Part shown: one piece after another, positions 1 to 9,300 of the stretch
Layout of the letters: every line of letters starts with the position of its first letter
How positions within the stretch are numbered: the first letter of the stretch is position 1
Source of the DNA: Prochlorococcus sp. AG-355-A18
GTDB lineage: Bacteria; Cyanobacteriota; Cyanobacteriia; PCC-6307; Cyanobiaceae
Assembly (NCBI GenBank): GCA_003280985.1
Contig: QCDH01000011.1
Location: 1-42,780, forward strand
Direction: 5' to 3'
DNA: 42,780 nucleotides
Notes under the pieces: generated by a model
What the model was told of the DNA's origin: nothing
Databases searched by the model: none
The model's input: the letters and a program-made list of their open reading frames with translations, nothing else
Position numbers and translations under genes: made by a program

Positions 1-2847
1 TTTAGCAAAGGGATTGATGGAGGTTTAACTACCAAAGAGGGATTTCCAACAAGTGTCACTTATGGATTTCTAAAAAGCCTTCTGGATAATTGCAAAAATA
101 TTAGTCCTGAGGGTGTTTGCATTACTTTTGATACCGAAAAACCAACCTTCAGACATGAATTAGATCCAAATTATAAGGCCAATAGAGATGTTGCACCAGA
201 TGTTTTTTTTCAGGATATTGAACAACTAGAAATCATCTTAGAAGAAAGTCTTAATTTACCAATTTTTAAATCTCCAGGATACGAAGCAGATGATCTCCTA
301 GGCACAATTGCAAATGATGCTTCTTCCAAAGGATGGTGCGTGAATATTCTTTCTGGAGATAGGGACTTATTTCAATTAGTAGATGATCAAAAAGATATTT
401 ATGTACTTTATATGGGTGGTGGTCCATATGCGAAAAGTGGAAATCCAACTCTTATGAATGAAAATGGAGTAAAAGAAAAATTAGGTGTTGCGCCAGAAAG
501 AGTAGTTGATCTTAAAGCCTTAACTGGTGATAGTTCTGATAATATTCCAGGTATTAAAGGGGTAGGTCCAAAAACTGCAATTAATCTACTAAAAGAGAAC
601 GATACGCTTGATGGAATCTATCAGGCTTTGGACAAGATTCAGCAGAACAACGATAAGAAATATAAAGGATTCATCAAAGGTTCAGTTATAGAAAAGCTCA
701 GAAACGATAAACATAATGCTTTTCTTTCAAGGGATTTAGCAAAAATAAATACTGAGGTGCCTTTAATTTTAAGTAACGGTTATGAATTAAAAAATATAAA
801 TCAAGAACTACTTTCAGAGTCATTGCAAAAACTAGAACTATCAACATTACTTAGACAAATTGATATTTTCAATTCAACTTTCAGCAAAGGTGGTTTTGAC
901 AAAAATAATGTAGCTAAAGAGGAGGAGAAGGCACCAAAAGTCTCAAGTAATAATGAATTAGAAAATAGTGAAAATAAAATCCCTAAAATCAACGTAATTG
1001 TTGTGAATGATTTCGAATTACTTGATAAATTAATTCAAAGATTAGACAAGACCAATGAGATAGTTTCTTTAGATACAGAGACCAATAGTTTAAATCCAAT
1101 CGATGCAGAACTTGTCGGGATAGGGCTATGTCTTGGAGAAGAAAATGATGATTTATTCTATATACCTCTTGGACATCAAACAAAAAAAGAGATCCGCAAT
1201 CAATTATCAATCGAAGATGTTTTCTCAAAGCTAAGAAATTGGATAGAAGATCCAAGCAAAGAAAAGGCACTCCAAAATTCTAAATTTGATAGGCAAATAT
1301 TTTTTAATCATGGACTTGATCTTAAAGGCGTAACCTTTGACACTTTGTTAGCAGACTACCTTCTTAATAATCAGGAGAAGCATGGGTTAAGTGAAATTAG
1401 TTTTAGATTATTTGGATTTAAACCCCCTTCATTTAAGGAAACAGTTGGTAAGAATAAAGACTTTTCATTTGTTGATATTGATGAAGCAAGTATTTACTGC
1501 GGTTATGATGTTTTTCTAACTTTTAAGATTGTCAAAATTTTTAAAGAAAGTTTTTCAAAGGAAAAAGATGAATTAATCAAATTATTCGAAGAAATCGAGC
1601 TGCCCTTAGAGCCAGTATTGTCCCAAATGGAAATGAATGGCATAACCATCGACATCCCTTATTTGGATAAACTCTCAAAAGAACTAAAAAGTACCTTAGA
1701 AGATATTGAAAGTAAAGTTTATGAATTAGCAGAGGAGACTTTTAATCTATCTTCACCAAAACAACTTGGTGAGATCTTGTTTGAAAAATTAAATTTGGAT
1801 AAGAAAAAATCACGCAAAACAAAAACAGGATGGAGTACAGATGCAGTAGTTCTTGAAAGATTAGTCGACGAACATGAAATAATCCAACATTTAATAAAAC
1901 ACAGAACTCTTAGCAAATTACTTAGCACCTATATTGATGCTCTTCCAAATCTTATTAACGAAAAGACAGGAAGAGTTCATACAAACTTTAATCAAGCTGC
2001 TACAGCGACTGGAAGACTAAGTAGTAGCAATCCTAATCTTCAAAATATCCCGGTTAGGACTGAATTTAGTAGGAGAATCAGAAAAGCCTTCTTGCCTGAA
2101 AAAAATTGGAAACTTTTATCAGCTGATTATTCTCAGATCGAATTAAGAATACTCGCACACTTAGCGGATGAAGAAATCCTAATAAATGCGTTTCATAAAA
2201 ATGATGACATTCATTCTTTGACTGCAAGATTAATTTTTGAGAAAGAAGAAATTTCTTCTGATGAGAGGAGAGTTGGGAAAACAATAAATTTCGGCGTTAT
2301 CTATGGTATGGGAATTAAAAAGTTTGCACGTTCTACAGGAGTAAGTACTCCAGAAGCAAAAGAATTCCTAATAAAATACAAAGAAAGATATTCAAAAATT
2401 TTCAAATTTCTTGAACTTCAAGAAAGGCTTGCCTTATCAAAAGGTTATGTTAAAACAATTTTCGGTAGAAAGAGAGAATTTAAGTTTGATAAAAATGGAC
2501 TTGGAAGACTAATAGGAAAAGATCCTTACGAAATTGACTTGCAATCCGCAAGAAGAGCTGGAATGGAAGCACAGTCACTAAGAGCCGCAGCCAATGCCCC
2601 AATTCAGGGTTCAAGTGCAGATATTATTAAAATTGCAATGGTTCAACTAAATAAAAAATTCATAGAAATGAATGTTCCCGCAAAAATGCTTTTACAAGTA
2701 CATGATGAATTATTGTTTGAAGTTGAACCAGATTCTTTGGAAATTACGACGAAATTAGTAAAGAAGACTATGGAAGATTGTGTAAAATTAAATGTCCCTC
2801 TTTTAGTTGATATTGGTATTGGAGACAATTGGATGGAGACAAAATAA
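1..2847 (+). CDS. polA: DNA polymerase I (5' end outside window)
   Basis: Repair and Okazaki-fragment-processing DNA polymerase. The frame is open from base 1, so the gene is cut by the window edge; the first in-window ATG (340) is internal. Domains in order: 5'-3' exonuclease (visible from the start; the GYEADDLLG and GDRDLFQLV metal-site motifs and a helix-hairpin-helix GIKGVGPKTA near 550-580), then a 3'-5' exonuclease that looks active because all three motifs remain (DTE near 1075, NSKFD near 1280, YCGYD near 1496), then the polymerase domain with motif A (SADYSQIELR), motif B (RRVGKTINFGVIYG) and motif C (QVHDELLFE). About 948 residues are visible, normal for the family. cysS follows 24 bp downstream on the same strand, so the two may be cotranscribed. 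Confidence 0.97.
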   Translation, partial: FSKGIDGGLTTKEGFPTSVTYGFLKSLLDNCKNISPEGVCITFDTEKPTFRHELDPNYKANRDVAPDVFFQDIEQLEIILEESLNLPIFKSPGYEADDLLGTIANDASSKGWCVNILSGDRDLFQLVDDQKDIYVLYMGGGPYAKSGNPTLMNENGVKEKLGVAPERVVDLKALTGDSSDNIPGIKGVGPKTAINLLKENDTLDGIYQALDKIQQNNDKKYKGFIKGSVIEKLRNDKHNAFLSRDLAKINTEVPLILSNGYELKNINQELLSESLQKLELSTLLRQIDIFNSTFSKGGFDKNNVAKEEEKAPKVSSNNELENSENKIPKINVIVVNDFELLDKLIQRLDKTNEIVSLDTETNSLNPIDAELVGIGLCLGEENDDLFYIPLGHQTKKEIRNQLSIEDVFSKLRNWIEDPSKEKALQNSKFDRQIFFNHGLDLKGVTFDTLLADYLLNNQEKHGLSEISFRLFGFKPPSFKETVGKNKDFSFVDIDEASIYCGYDVFLTFKIVKIFKESFSKEKDELIKLFEEIELPLEPVLSQMEMNGITIDIPYLDKLSKELKSTLEDIESKVYELAEETFNLSSPKQLGEILFEKLNLDKKKSRKTKTGWSTDAVVLERLVDEHEIIQHLIKHRTLSKLLSTYIDALPNLINEKTGRVHTNFNQAATATGRLSSSNPNLQNIPVRTEFSRRIRKAFLPEKNWKLLSADYSQIELRILAHLADEEILINAFHKNDDIHSLTARLIFEKEEISSDERRVGKTINFGVIYGMGIKKFARSTGVSTPEAKEFLIKYKERYSKIFKFLELQERLALSKGYVKTIFGRKREFKFDKNGLGRLIGKDPYEIDLQSARRAGMEAQSLRAAANAPIQGSSADIIKIAMVQLNKKFIEMNVPAKMLLQVHDELLFEVEPDSLEITTKLVKKTMEDCVKLNVPLLVDIGIGDNWMETK

Positions 2848-2871
2848 ACCTTATGAAAAACTTAATTTAAG

Positions 2872-4341
2872 ATGATCAAACTTTTTAATACGTTAAGCAA
2901 AAGAGTTGAGGTTTTTAAGCCTATTGATGATGTCGTTAAAATTTATTGTTGTGGAGTTACTGTTTATGATTTATGTCATCTTGGTCATGCCAGAAGTTAT
3001 ATAGCTTGGGATATATTGAGAAGATTTTTAATTTACAGTGATTTCAAAGTGAAGTATGTTCAAAATTTTACAGATATTGATGACAAGATCTTAAAAAGAG
3101 CTAAAGAAGAAAGTAGTTCAATGAAGGAAGTATCTGAAAAAAATATTATTGAATTTCACAAAGATATGGATTCTTTAGGGATAATGCGTCCAGATAGTAT
3201 GCCAAGAGCAACGAATCATATATGCAATATCTGCTCTTTCATAACAATCCTTGAGGACAAAGGTTATGCATACTCTAGGGATGGAGATGTTTATTATTCT
3301 GTTTTTAAAAATAAAAATTATGGAAAGCTAAGTAATCAAAATATACAAGAACAAAATATCAATCAGCAAGGAAGAATGGCTAATGATGAAAATAGTAAAA
3401 AACTTAATCCGCAAGATTTTGCACTATGGAAAAAAGCCAAAGATGATGAACCATTTTTTGATTCGCCATGGGGTAAAGGTAGGCCAGGATGGCATATTGA
3501 ATGTTCAGCGATGGTTAAAGATGAATTAGGAGATACTATTGATATCCATTTAGGTGGTTCTGATTTGATTTTTCCACATCATGAGAATGAAATCGCCCAA
3601 TCAGAAGCAGCCAATGGCAAAAAGCTAGCTAACTATTGGTTACACAATGGGATGGTCAATGTAAATGGACAAAAGATGAGTAAATCCCTTAAAAATTTTA
3701 AAACTATTAGAGAGCTAATTAAGTCAGGTATAAGCCCTATGACTTTGCGATATTTTGTTATGACTGTGAATTATAGAAAACCACTTGATTTTACTGAAGA
3801 AGCTTTAAGGAGTGCTTCAGAAGCTTGGAAAAATATTAATGTAGCCCTTTCTTTTATGGACCTTACAAAAGGTGCTTTTAGATCTATTGAAAAAAATGAA
3901 TCTCTCGAAGAAGAATATAAAGAGAAAATAGGTTTTGAATTATCTCAAAAAAAGCTTAAATTTTCTGAGGCTCTTGGAAATGACCTTAATACAGCAGGTG
4001 CTATTGCAATTATTTACGATTTAGCGAAACCATTAAAAAACTTTTTAAACCAATTTCAAAGGGTTGAAGGTTTTAAAATAGACCTAAATGAAAAATTTTT
4101 TCTACTTGAGAATTTTAAAACTCTTGAAAAGTTGACCGAGGTACTTGGTCTTAAAAAAGAGGTTTTAGTAAAAGAAAGTAAAATAAAAGAAGAAGAAATA
4201 TCATCGCTTATTGATGAAAGATTGAAAGCAAAAATGGAAAAGAATTATGCGAAGGCGGATGAAATCAGGAATTTGTTAAAGGAAAAAGGTATTGAACTTA
4301 TTGATCAATCAAAGGAAATAACAACATGGATAAGGGTCTAA
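2872..4341 (+). CDS. cysS: cysteinyl-tRNA synthetase
   Basis: Class I aminoacyl-tRNA synthetase that charges tRNA-Cys in the cytoplasm. Seen: the N-terminal zinc/cysteine-site segment YCCGVTVYD at residues 25-33, the HIGH-type signature HLGHA at about 36-40, the WHIECSAM zinc-site segment, HHENEIAQSE, and the KMSKS signature at residues 268-272. The length of 489 aa is typical. The C-terminal helical region (residues about 330-489) is Lys/Glu-rich, as expected for the anticodon-binding part. It starts 24 bp after polA and precedes dxr by 82 bp. Identification is firm. Confidence 0.97.
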   Translation: MIKLFNTLSKRVEVFKPIDDVVKIYCCGVTVYDLCHLGHARSYIAWDILRRFLIYSDFKVKYVQNFTDIDDKILKRAKEESSSMKEVSEKNIIEFHKDMDSLGIMRPDSMPRATNHICNICSFITILEDKGYAYSRDGDVYYSVFKNKNYGKLSNQNIQEQNINQQGRMANDENSKKLNPQDFALWKKAKDDEPFFDSPWGKGRPGWHIECSAMVKDELGDTIDIHLGGSDLIFPHHENEIAQSEAANGKKLANYWLHNGMVNVNGQKMSKSLKNFKTIRELIKSGISPMTLRYFVMTVNYRKPLDFTEEALRSASEAWKNINVALSFMDLTKGAFRSIEKNESLEEEYKEKIGFELSQKKLKFSEALGNDLNTAGAIAIIYDLAKPLKNFLNQFQRVEGFKIDLNEKFFLLENFKTLEKLTEVLGLKKEVLVKESKIKEEEISSLIDERLKAKMEKNYAKADEIRNLLKEKGIELIDQSKEITTWIRV

Positions 4342-4348
4342 ATTTTAA

Positions 4349-4383
4349 GAAAAAAACCAATTTGAAATTTTTGTTTTTTAAAT
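4349..4383 (+). terminator. possible AU-rich terminator after cysS
   Basis: An A-run, a short inverted repeat (AATTT/AAATT) and a T-run lie just after the cysS stop. The A-tract and T-tract can pair around the core, but the stem has almost no G-C pairs and a very tight loop, so this is a weak call. Confidence 0.3.
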
Positions 4384-4423
4384 ACACCTTTAAATGGGAA
4401 GATATTAGAAATATCAGAGAAAA

Positions 4424-5653
4424 TTGAAATACATTACTGTGCTCGGTTCTACTGGTTCAATAGGGACTCAAACTCTCGAAATAGCTAGTGAGCAGCCTGA
4501 TAAGTTTAAAGCCGTAGCTCTTTCTGCAGGAAGAAATATTAATTTATTAACTGAACAAGTTAAAACACATAAACCAGAGGTAGTTGCAATTGAGGATGAA
4601 AGTCTTATAGAAGATTTAAAAGATAATATTAATAATTTAGATTTGGATGATGCTCCCTTGGTTTTAGGTGGAAAGCAGGGGATTAACGCTGTTGCGGCAT
4701 GGGATAAGGCAGATACTGTGGTAACAGGGATAGTAGGCTGTGCAGGCTTAATACCAACAATGTCAGCAATTAATGCTGGGAAAGATATTGCACTTGCTAA
4801 CAAAGAAACTTTAATTGCGGCAGGACCAATTGTTATTCCTGCATTAAAGAAAAATAATAGTAGGCTTTTACCTGCTGATTCAGAACACTCTGCTATCTTT
4901 CAATGTTTACAAGGATTACCTAATTATGAAAATGCAGATTTTTCAACAGGAGAGATTCCTAAGGGTTTAAAAGCTATACATTTAACAGCTTCTGGTGGTG
5001 CTTTCAGAGATTGGGCCGTTGAGGATTTAAAGCATGTCACAGTGGAAGATGCCACTTCACATCCTAATTGGGATATGGGAAAAAAAATAACTGTAGATTC
5101 TGCAACTCTTATGAATAAAGGATTAGAAGTTATAGAAGCTCATTATTTATTTGGGACCTCTTACGAAAATATCGAAATAGTTATCCACCCTCAAAGTATT
5201 ATTCATTCAATGATTGAGATGGAAGATTCTTCAGTATTAGCTCAATTAGGTTGGCCAGATATGAAACTACCCATTTTATATGCGATGAGTTGGCCTGAAA
5301 GATTTAAAACAAATTGGAAAAGATTAAACCTAAGTGAAATTGGAAAATTAACATTTAAAGAGCCAGACGAGTTTAAATATCCATGCATGGGACTAGCCTA
5401 TGCCGCAGGAAAATCTTCTGGAACAATGCCTGCAGTCTTAAATGCTGCTAATGAAATGGCTGTTGAACAATTCCTTAAAGAAAAAATTTCTTTCCAAGAA
5501 ATTCCATTATTTATAAGTAAAGCTTGTGAATCACATATGGAGAATTTGAATTTGCGTCCCGAATTGGAGGATATTCTTGAAGTCGACAAGTGGGCCAGAC
5601 TTTTTGTTAAGCAAGAAATTAAAAAAGGTAAAAAATACGTAAGTATTGGATAA
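4424..5653 (+). CDS. dxr: 1-deoxy-D-xylulose 5-phosphate reductoisomerase
   Basis: Second enzyme of the MEP isoprenoid pathway; converts DXP to 2-C-methylerythritol 4-phosphate with NADPH, feeding carotenoid, phytol and quinone synthesis. The NADPH-binding motif GSTGSIG is at residues 8-14, the metal-binding DSE at about 152-154 and the catalytic segment [14 protein letters not shown] further on. The length of 409 aa is normal. The start must be TTG at 4424: an in-frame TAG lies at 4406-4408 and no ATG or GTG falls between. It is the last gene of the + strand run; the next genes are convergent. Confidence 0.96.
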   Translation: MKYITVLGSTGSIGTQTLEIASEQPDKFKAVALSAGRNINLLTEQVKTHKPEVVAIEDESLIEDLKDNINNLDLDDAPLVLGGKQGINAVAAWDKADTVVTGIVGCAGLIPTMSAINAGKDIALANKETLIAAGPIVIPALKKNNSRLLPADSEHSAIFQCLQGLPNYENADFSTGEIPKGLKAIHLTASGGAFRDWAVEDLKHVTVEDATSHPNWDMGKKITVDSATLMNKGLEVIEAHYLFGTSYENIEIVIHPQSIIHSMIEMEDSSVLAQLGWPDMKLPILYAMSWPERFKTNWKRLNLSEIGKLTFKEPDEFKYPCMGLAYAAGKSSGTMPAVLNAANEMAVEQFLKEKISFQEIPLFISKACESHMENLNLRPELEDILEVDKWARLFVKQEIKKGKKYVSIG

Positions 5654-5822
5654 AAGTGAATATAAAAAAACATCTGATACACTTGATCCACTTTAACTCT
5701 TTTAAATAATTCCTAAAGACATTTTTATTGCAATTGATTTCAAGCAAGAGACAATGTAAAAGTACTGTGATTTATTTAGTGCTTACTTTTGTAGGAATAA
5801 GCATCTCCAAAGAATTTAAATT

Positions 5823-6467
5823 TTAGGTTATTACGAGTCCTACAGCTCTGGAAAGAGTTAATCCGAAGATATCTAAGACTACGAAACCATTCAGAATTCG
5901 AATAGCTCTAGCGACATCTGTCTCACAAACTCCATGTTCGGTTGTATCACTAACTACAACAGATGCTGTTTTTGCAAAATAACTAAATGGAGTAGGCTTT
6001 TTATCAAAAGTGATTGCTTCTTTACCTTTACCTATTCTAAATAAATGATTTAATCTCCAATACCACCATGAAAATCCAATTAGTACTATTGGTACAAATA
6101 ATACTAATTCGACTAAAAGTAAAACCGGATCTTTAAGAGGAGAAACTAAAAGCAAATTCATCGACACAAGTTCCAAAAACCATGCAAAACTTAAGATGAT
6201 TCCATAAACATCACTTGCTAATCTTGATTCTTTACCCAAAAGACCCCAGATTATTAGCCCAAGAATAAAAATTAAAAATATTGCACCTAATGGATGTTCA
6301 TAATTAGTAAATGAATCCAAAATTAGGTGAATATTTTCTAATAATTTTTTAACTGGAGATTCTTCAACATCTTCAAGGTTTAAATTTCTGTCAAAAGAGA
6401 CAGAGAAGAAAAATGCTATAGAGAGAACATATATCTCAAGTGGTTTAAGGATTCTTTTTATCATCAC
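5823..6467 (-). CDS. multi-pass membrane protein of unknown function
   Basis: 214-aa integral membrane protein with at least four hydrophobic segments (about residues 8-24, 62-78, 86-108 and 115-137) and a further hydrophobic C-terminal helix (about 190-212). It matches no enzyme family I can name. The end (ARAIRILNGFVVLDIFGLTLSRAVG) is faintly reminiscent of the last helix of two-helix potassium channels, but no TxGYGD selectivity filter is present, so I do not call it a channel. It is the last member of the minus-strand run and is separated from the DUF192 gene by 105 bp, so it may have its own promoter. Confidence 0.75.
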   Translation of the reverse strand: MMIKRILKPLEIYVLSIAFFFSVSFDRNLNLEDVEESPVKKLLENIHLILDSFTNYEHPLGAIFLIFILGLIIWGLLGKESRLASDVYGIILSFAWFLELVSMNLLLVSPLKDPVLLLVELVLFVPIVLIGFSWWYWRLNHLFRIGKGKEAITFDKKPTPFSYFAKTASVVVSDTTEHGVCETDVARAIRILNGFVVLDIFGLTLSRAVGLVIT

Positions 6468-6572
6468 AACACTAAAAAAATTGTTTTTAATAACTAGATT
6501 CTATGCATAACAATATATAAATGTCATTTAAATTTCCTAGTAGCAAAAATATTCTATTATCTCCGAATATTT

Positions 6573-7064
6573 TTAAAGATCTTCAATTTCAACAATGTTT
6601 TCTAATTGAATATTAAATTTTTTTACTGTTCCAGCTTTTAGTTCAATAATCTTATCAACTTTAAATTTTGAATTAAATTTTGCACAATTTTTTGCATTAC
6701 AAGGTTTTAGGTTCTCATATATATTGACAATTTTATTATCTCTAATAAAAATCACATCTAAGGGGAAAATTGTATTCTTCATCCATATATCAATATTAAC
6801 GAAATTATTTAGGTTAAAAAGCATTCCATAATTTTCTTTTAGCGATCTTCTAAACATAAGACCTTTACTTCTTTGTTGAGGTGTATTAGCAACTTCGAGA
6901 AAAACACATTTATTTTTTTGGAAGCAAATTTTTGCTTGAATAGGCAAAAATTGAGGTTCATTTCCTGAGCTCAAATCCTTACTTAAAAGAGAATATCTTG
7001 AAGGTAAAAAAGAAAAAATAAAAAAAGTAGAAAATACGATTAAAAATCTATGATGCCTTATCAA
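6573..7064 (-). CDS. DUF192 family exported protein
   Basis: 163-aa protein with an N-terminal membrane anchor or signal segment (FLIVFSTFFIFSFLPS) and a complete DUF192 domain from about residue 45. Recognisable family landmarks are the RSKGLMFR motif, MLFNL, the WMKNT-x-x-PLDVIFI block and the following strand with a Cys pair (PCNAKNCAKF). DUF192 is a small widespread fold of unknown biochemical function, usually exported. It lies 21 bp downstream of the 117-aa secreted protein in the minus-strand run, consistent with a periplasmic or envelope role. Function is unknown. Confidence 0.85.
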   Translation of the reverse strand: MIRHHRFLIVFSTFFIFSFLPSRYSLLSKDLSSGNEPQFLPIQAKICFQKNKCVFLEVANTPQQRSKGLMFRRSLKENYGMLFNLNNFVNIDIWMKNTIFPLDVIFIRDNKIVNIYENLKPCNAKNCAKFNSKFKVDKIIELKAGTVKKFNIQLENIVEIEDL

Positions 7065-7085
7065 AATCTTTAAAATTAAGAATTT

Positions 7086-7439
7086 TTATTCACTTTCAAA
7101 AGTAAATATTTTGCCTTTTGAAGTTTTTATTATAATTCCATTTGATTTATCTCCCGCAGAAACATTTGTGAAGAAATCAGATTGAAGAGGATTACTTATT
7201 ACTTTTTTACCTGGGTACCTGAGATCATTTGACTTACCATAAAATCCACTTGAACCATGACCTATGCGCTGAAATTCATTGCCGAAGTTTTGATGGTAAT
7301 GATTTATGCACAATGAGTCAGGATTTTCCCCATTTGGATCATGCGGGGTACATATACCAGATTTAACAACATTAAAACTATAGTCGTTTGTGAAAAGTAA
7401 AAAGATAAAAGTCAAACTTATTTTTTTAAATTTTTCCAT
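7086..7439 (-). CDS. small secreted protein, unknown
   Basis: 117-aa protein with a hydrophobic N-terminal signal (residues about 8-20). The mature part contains two Cys (GICTPHD and DSLCINHYHQ) and several His, so it could hold a disulfide or a metal, then a compact C-terminal segment ending KGKIFTFESE. I do not recognise the family. It lies 10 bp after the 209-aa secreted protein and 21 bp before the DUF192 gene on the same strand, which makes cotranscription very likely. The export signal and operon position are the main clues. Confidence 0.7.
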   Translation of the reverse strand: MEKFKKISLTFIFLLFTNDYSFNVVKSGICTPHDPNGENPDSLCINHYHQNFGNEFQRIGHGSSGFYGKSNDLRYPGKKVISNPLQSDFFTNVSAGDKSNGIIIKTSKGKIFTFESE

Positions 7440-7449
7440 CTATGAAAAA

Positions 7450-8079
7450 TTAGAGAGCTCTAAAAGATTGTGGTATCAATTTACTTTTTTCTTTCTTAGG
7501 AATAACCTCATTAGTTGTTTCTTCTTCTAAAAGGGGTTTATCATTTTCAGATGTACTTGCAGTTTCAATTTCTTTAGGTTTGTAATTGGAACATTTTTCT
7601 AATAAAGGGAAAAGTTTTGGGTCAACAGGTATGTTTTTTTGGTACAGCTCGTTACAAGCTTTTAACATTGATAATTCGGAGCTAATCATCCTATCAAGAG
7701 TAATTGTAGCTGCTAATTTCTTACAATCTTTTTGTACTGAAGATCCAAATGGGAATAAAATTCCTGCATTTACAGAGAAATTGTCTGTAACATTACCTGA
7801 ATCTGTTACTCCATCAAAAGAGTCTAAGTCACTTTTACCCACATTACCTCCAAGGTATAAAGTTGGAGTTCTGCAAAAAATGCCTCCTCCGAATCCCATT
7901 TCATTATTGTAAGCATTATTCGTCTGGTAGTTAATATTTGTGCCTCCTGTCGTTACTGATGAAGCAGAGGGCGCAGCAGAATTAGTTACGCTCGATTCAT
8001 TCGTCTGTGCAAAAGTTTTTTCTATGGAAATAATTCCTAAAAAAATTACTAATACTTTTAATTTTGAAGCTAATTTCAT
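7450..8079 (-). CDS. secreted protein with Gly-rich beta-like core, unknown
   Basis: 209-aa protein with a clear Sec signal peptide (cleavage likely after residue ~24, in TFAQ). The mature part begins Ser/Thr/Asn-rich. It then has a Gly-aromatic block (about residues 60-120: GFGGGIFCRTPTLYLGGN, then FSVNAGILFPFGSS) that reads like alternating beta strands, then a segment with three Cys (KDCKKLAA, LKACNELY, LEKCSNY), and a charged Glu/Lys-rich tail. It is not an evident paralog of the three upstream secreted proteins and lacks their C-terminal motif. Spacing is 6 bp after the 169-aa gene and 10 bp before the 117-aa gene. It could be an envelope partner of the repeat-like proteins; that is inference. 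Confidence 0.75.
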   Translation of the reverse strand: MKLASKLKVLVIFLGIISIEKTFAQTNESSVTNSAAPSASSVTTGGTNINYQTNNAYNNEMGFGGGIFCRTPTLYLGGNVGKSDLDSFDGVTDSGNVTDNFSVNAGILFPFGSSVQKDCKKLAATITLDRMISSELSMLKACNELYQKNIPVDPKLFPLLEKCSNYKPKEIETASTSENDKPLLEEETTNEVIPKKEKSKLIPQSFRAL

Positions 8080-8085
8080 AACAAT

Positions 8086-8595
8086 TTAAAATGCTTGTTG
8101 AAATGAATTAATAAGAGTTGAATTCGTTTTCTGAACAGTTACCCTTGTGTTTTGGACTGCAAAGGAGGAGGCTTCTCCAATGCTCTGGACATTACTATTA
8201 ATATTATCTTTCATTCTTAGTGATGATTTGAAACTTGTGCCATCTTCTATCATAAATAAGTTTTCTCCTGTTATCCCTCTTAAATCAACATTTGCACCGT
8301 TTGGAGTGGCAATAAAAACAGCTGAAGCATTTCCACTATCGTCACCAATCTTATTTGATATTTTGCTCCCAGTTTTAAGATTTAAAATTGCATCTGTTTC
8401 TGCAAGAATATTCCCAGAAACTGTAGCTGATGTTTGAGTACCAATAGTTGATTCAATTTGGTAAGAAAAAGTATTTGAATTCGATGTACCAAATCTCCTT
8501 TCGATTCCGGCTATTTGAGAATAAATCGGATTACAAATAGTACACATTAAAGGTAAAGTAAATATAAAATTTCGTTTGATGATTTGCTTCAACAT
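8086..8595 (-). CDS. secreted Ser/Thr/Asn-rich protein, FxQAF-ending paralog (169 aa)
   Basis: Smallest member of a three-gene paralogous set. N-terminal signal peptide (residues 1-26, cleavage likely at IYS/Q), then RFGTS at 34-38, IGDDSGNASAVF at 83-94, GITGEN at 107-112 followed by a D-G-T-S-F stretch, and a C-terminus ending SFQQAF. The same blocks in the same order occur in the 233-aa neighbour and, more loosely, in the 312-aa protein. The composition (Ser, Thr, Asn, Gly; few charged residues) suggests an extracellular beta-rich or filamentous protein. It lies 3 bp after the 233-aa gene. I know of no assigned function. Confidence 0.75.
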   Translation of the reverse strand: MLKQIIKRNFIFTLPLMCTICNPIYSQIAGIERRFGTSNSNTFSYQIESTIGTQTSATVSGNILAETDAILNLKTGSKISNKIGDDSGNASAVFIATPNGANVDLRGITGENLFMIEDGTSFKSSLRMKDNINSNVQSIGEASSFAVQNTRVTVQKTNSTLINSFQQAF

Positions 8596-8598
8596 TTT

Positions 8599-9300
8599 TT
8601 AAAAGGCCTGTTGAAATGTAGTTACATAATCAGAAACGTTTATATCTACGTTTGTGTTAGTACTTGTAAAACCACTTGATGAAGCAGAAGATGTTTGAGC
8701 ATCATTACTAAGAACTTTAGAATTTATTGAATCAAAGTTCGCGTTGGAATGAACTGTTGCAGATCTTGCCTTAAAGATTGTTTCATTTCCATCAAGTGTA
8801 ATTGAATTATTTGCACCAATTCCCGTTATGTCTGCATTGGCATTGGTATATTTGTTTGAAGAAGAATTTACCAAAGAGTCATTAAAACTTTCCAAATTAT
8901 TGGCTTTAATATTCGATACCTTCGCAGTTATATTTCCATTGGAATCGCCGATATTACTATTAATACATCCGCCACTTGGACAAGAAGTTGTAGCAGTGTT
9001 ACCCACTTTAAAAATAGATTCTGAAGAAGATTTGGTCGCTGAAGTGCCATTTACACTTGCAGAAGTACCAAATCTAGTACTCGAACCAAAAGATAAAGAA
9101 GAAGTACTTCCAGTACTTTTAGAAGTATTAACAGTACTACCTGTGATACTCTCTAAAACTTCACCAGAAACAATTTCAGGCAATTCAAGAGTTTGACTTC
9201 TCAATGAAATATTATTGAGTGAGGCTAACGATAAAAAAGGAATAAATATTATTTTAAGAGAAACATTTAAATAATTTTTCATAGTTATTTTCTTAATCAT
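8599..9300 (-). CDS. secreted Ser/Thr/Asn-rich protein, FxQAF-ending paralog (233 aa)
   Basis: Second member of the paralogous set. A long hydrophobic N-terminal signal (about residues 8-36) is followed by a low-complexity Ser/Thr/Gly region, RFGTS at 76-80, a short Cys pair (SCPSGGC at 106-112), IGDSNGNITAKV at 117-128, GIGANN at 160-165 followed by D-G-N-E-T-I-F, and a C-terminal TTFQQAF. It overlaps the end of the TPR gene by 8 bp, so translational coupling is likely; an alternative Met is residue 7. Function is unknown; an extracellular structural or adhesive role is inference from composition and signal peptide. Confidence 0.75.
   Translation of the reverse strand: MIKKITMKNYLNVSLKIIFIPFLSLASLNNISLRSQTLELPEIVSGEVLESITGSTVNTSKSTGSTSSLSFGSSTRFGTSASVNGTSATKSSSESIFKVGNTATTSCPSGGCINSNIGDSNGNITAKVSNIKANNLESFNDSLVNSSSNKYTNANADITGIGANNSITLDGNETIFKARSATVHSNANFDSINSKVLSNDAQTSSASSSGFTSTNTNVDINVSDYVTTFQQAF

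Noticed and set aside
5823-6467. Resemblance of the membrane protein's last helix to potassium-channel pore helices
   Set aside because: No selectivity filter sequence; similarity limited to a few small and hydrophobic residues.
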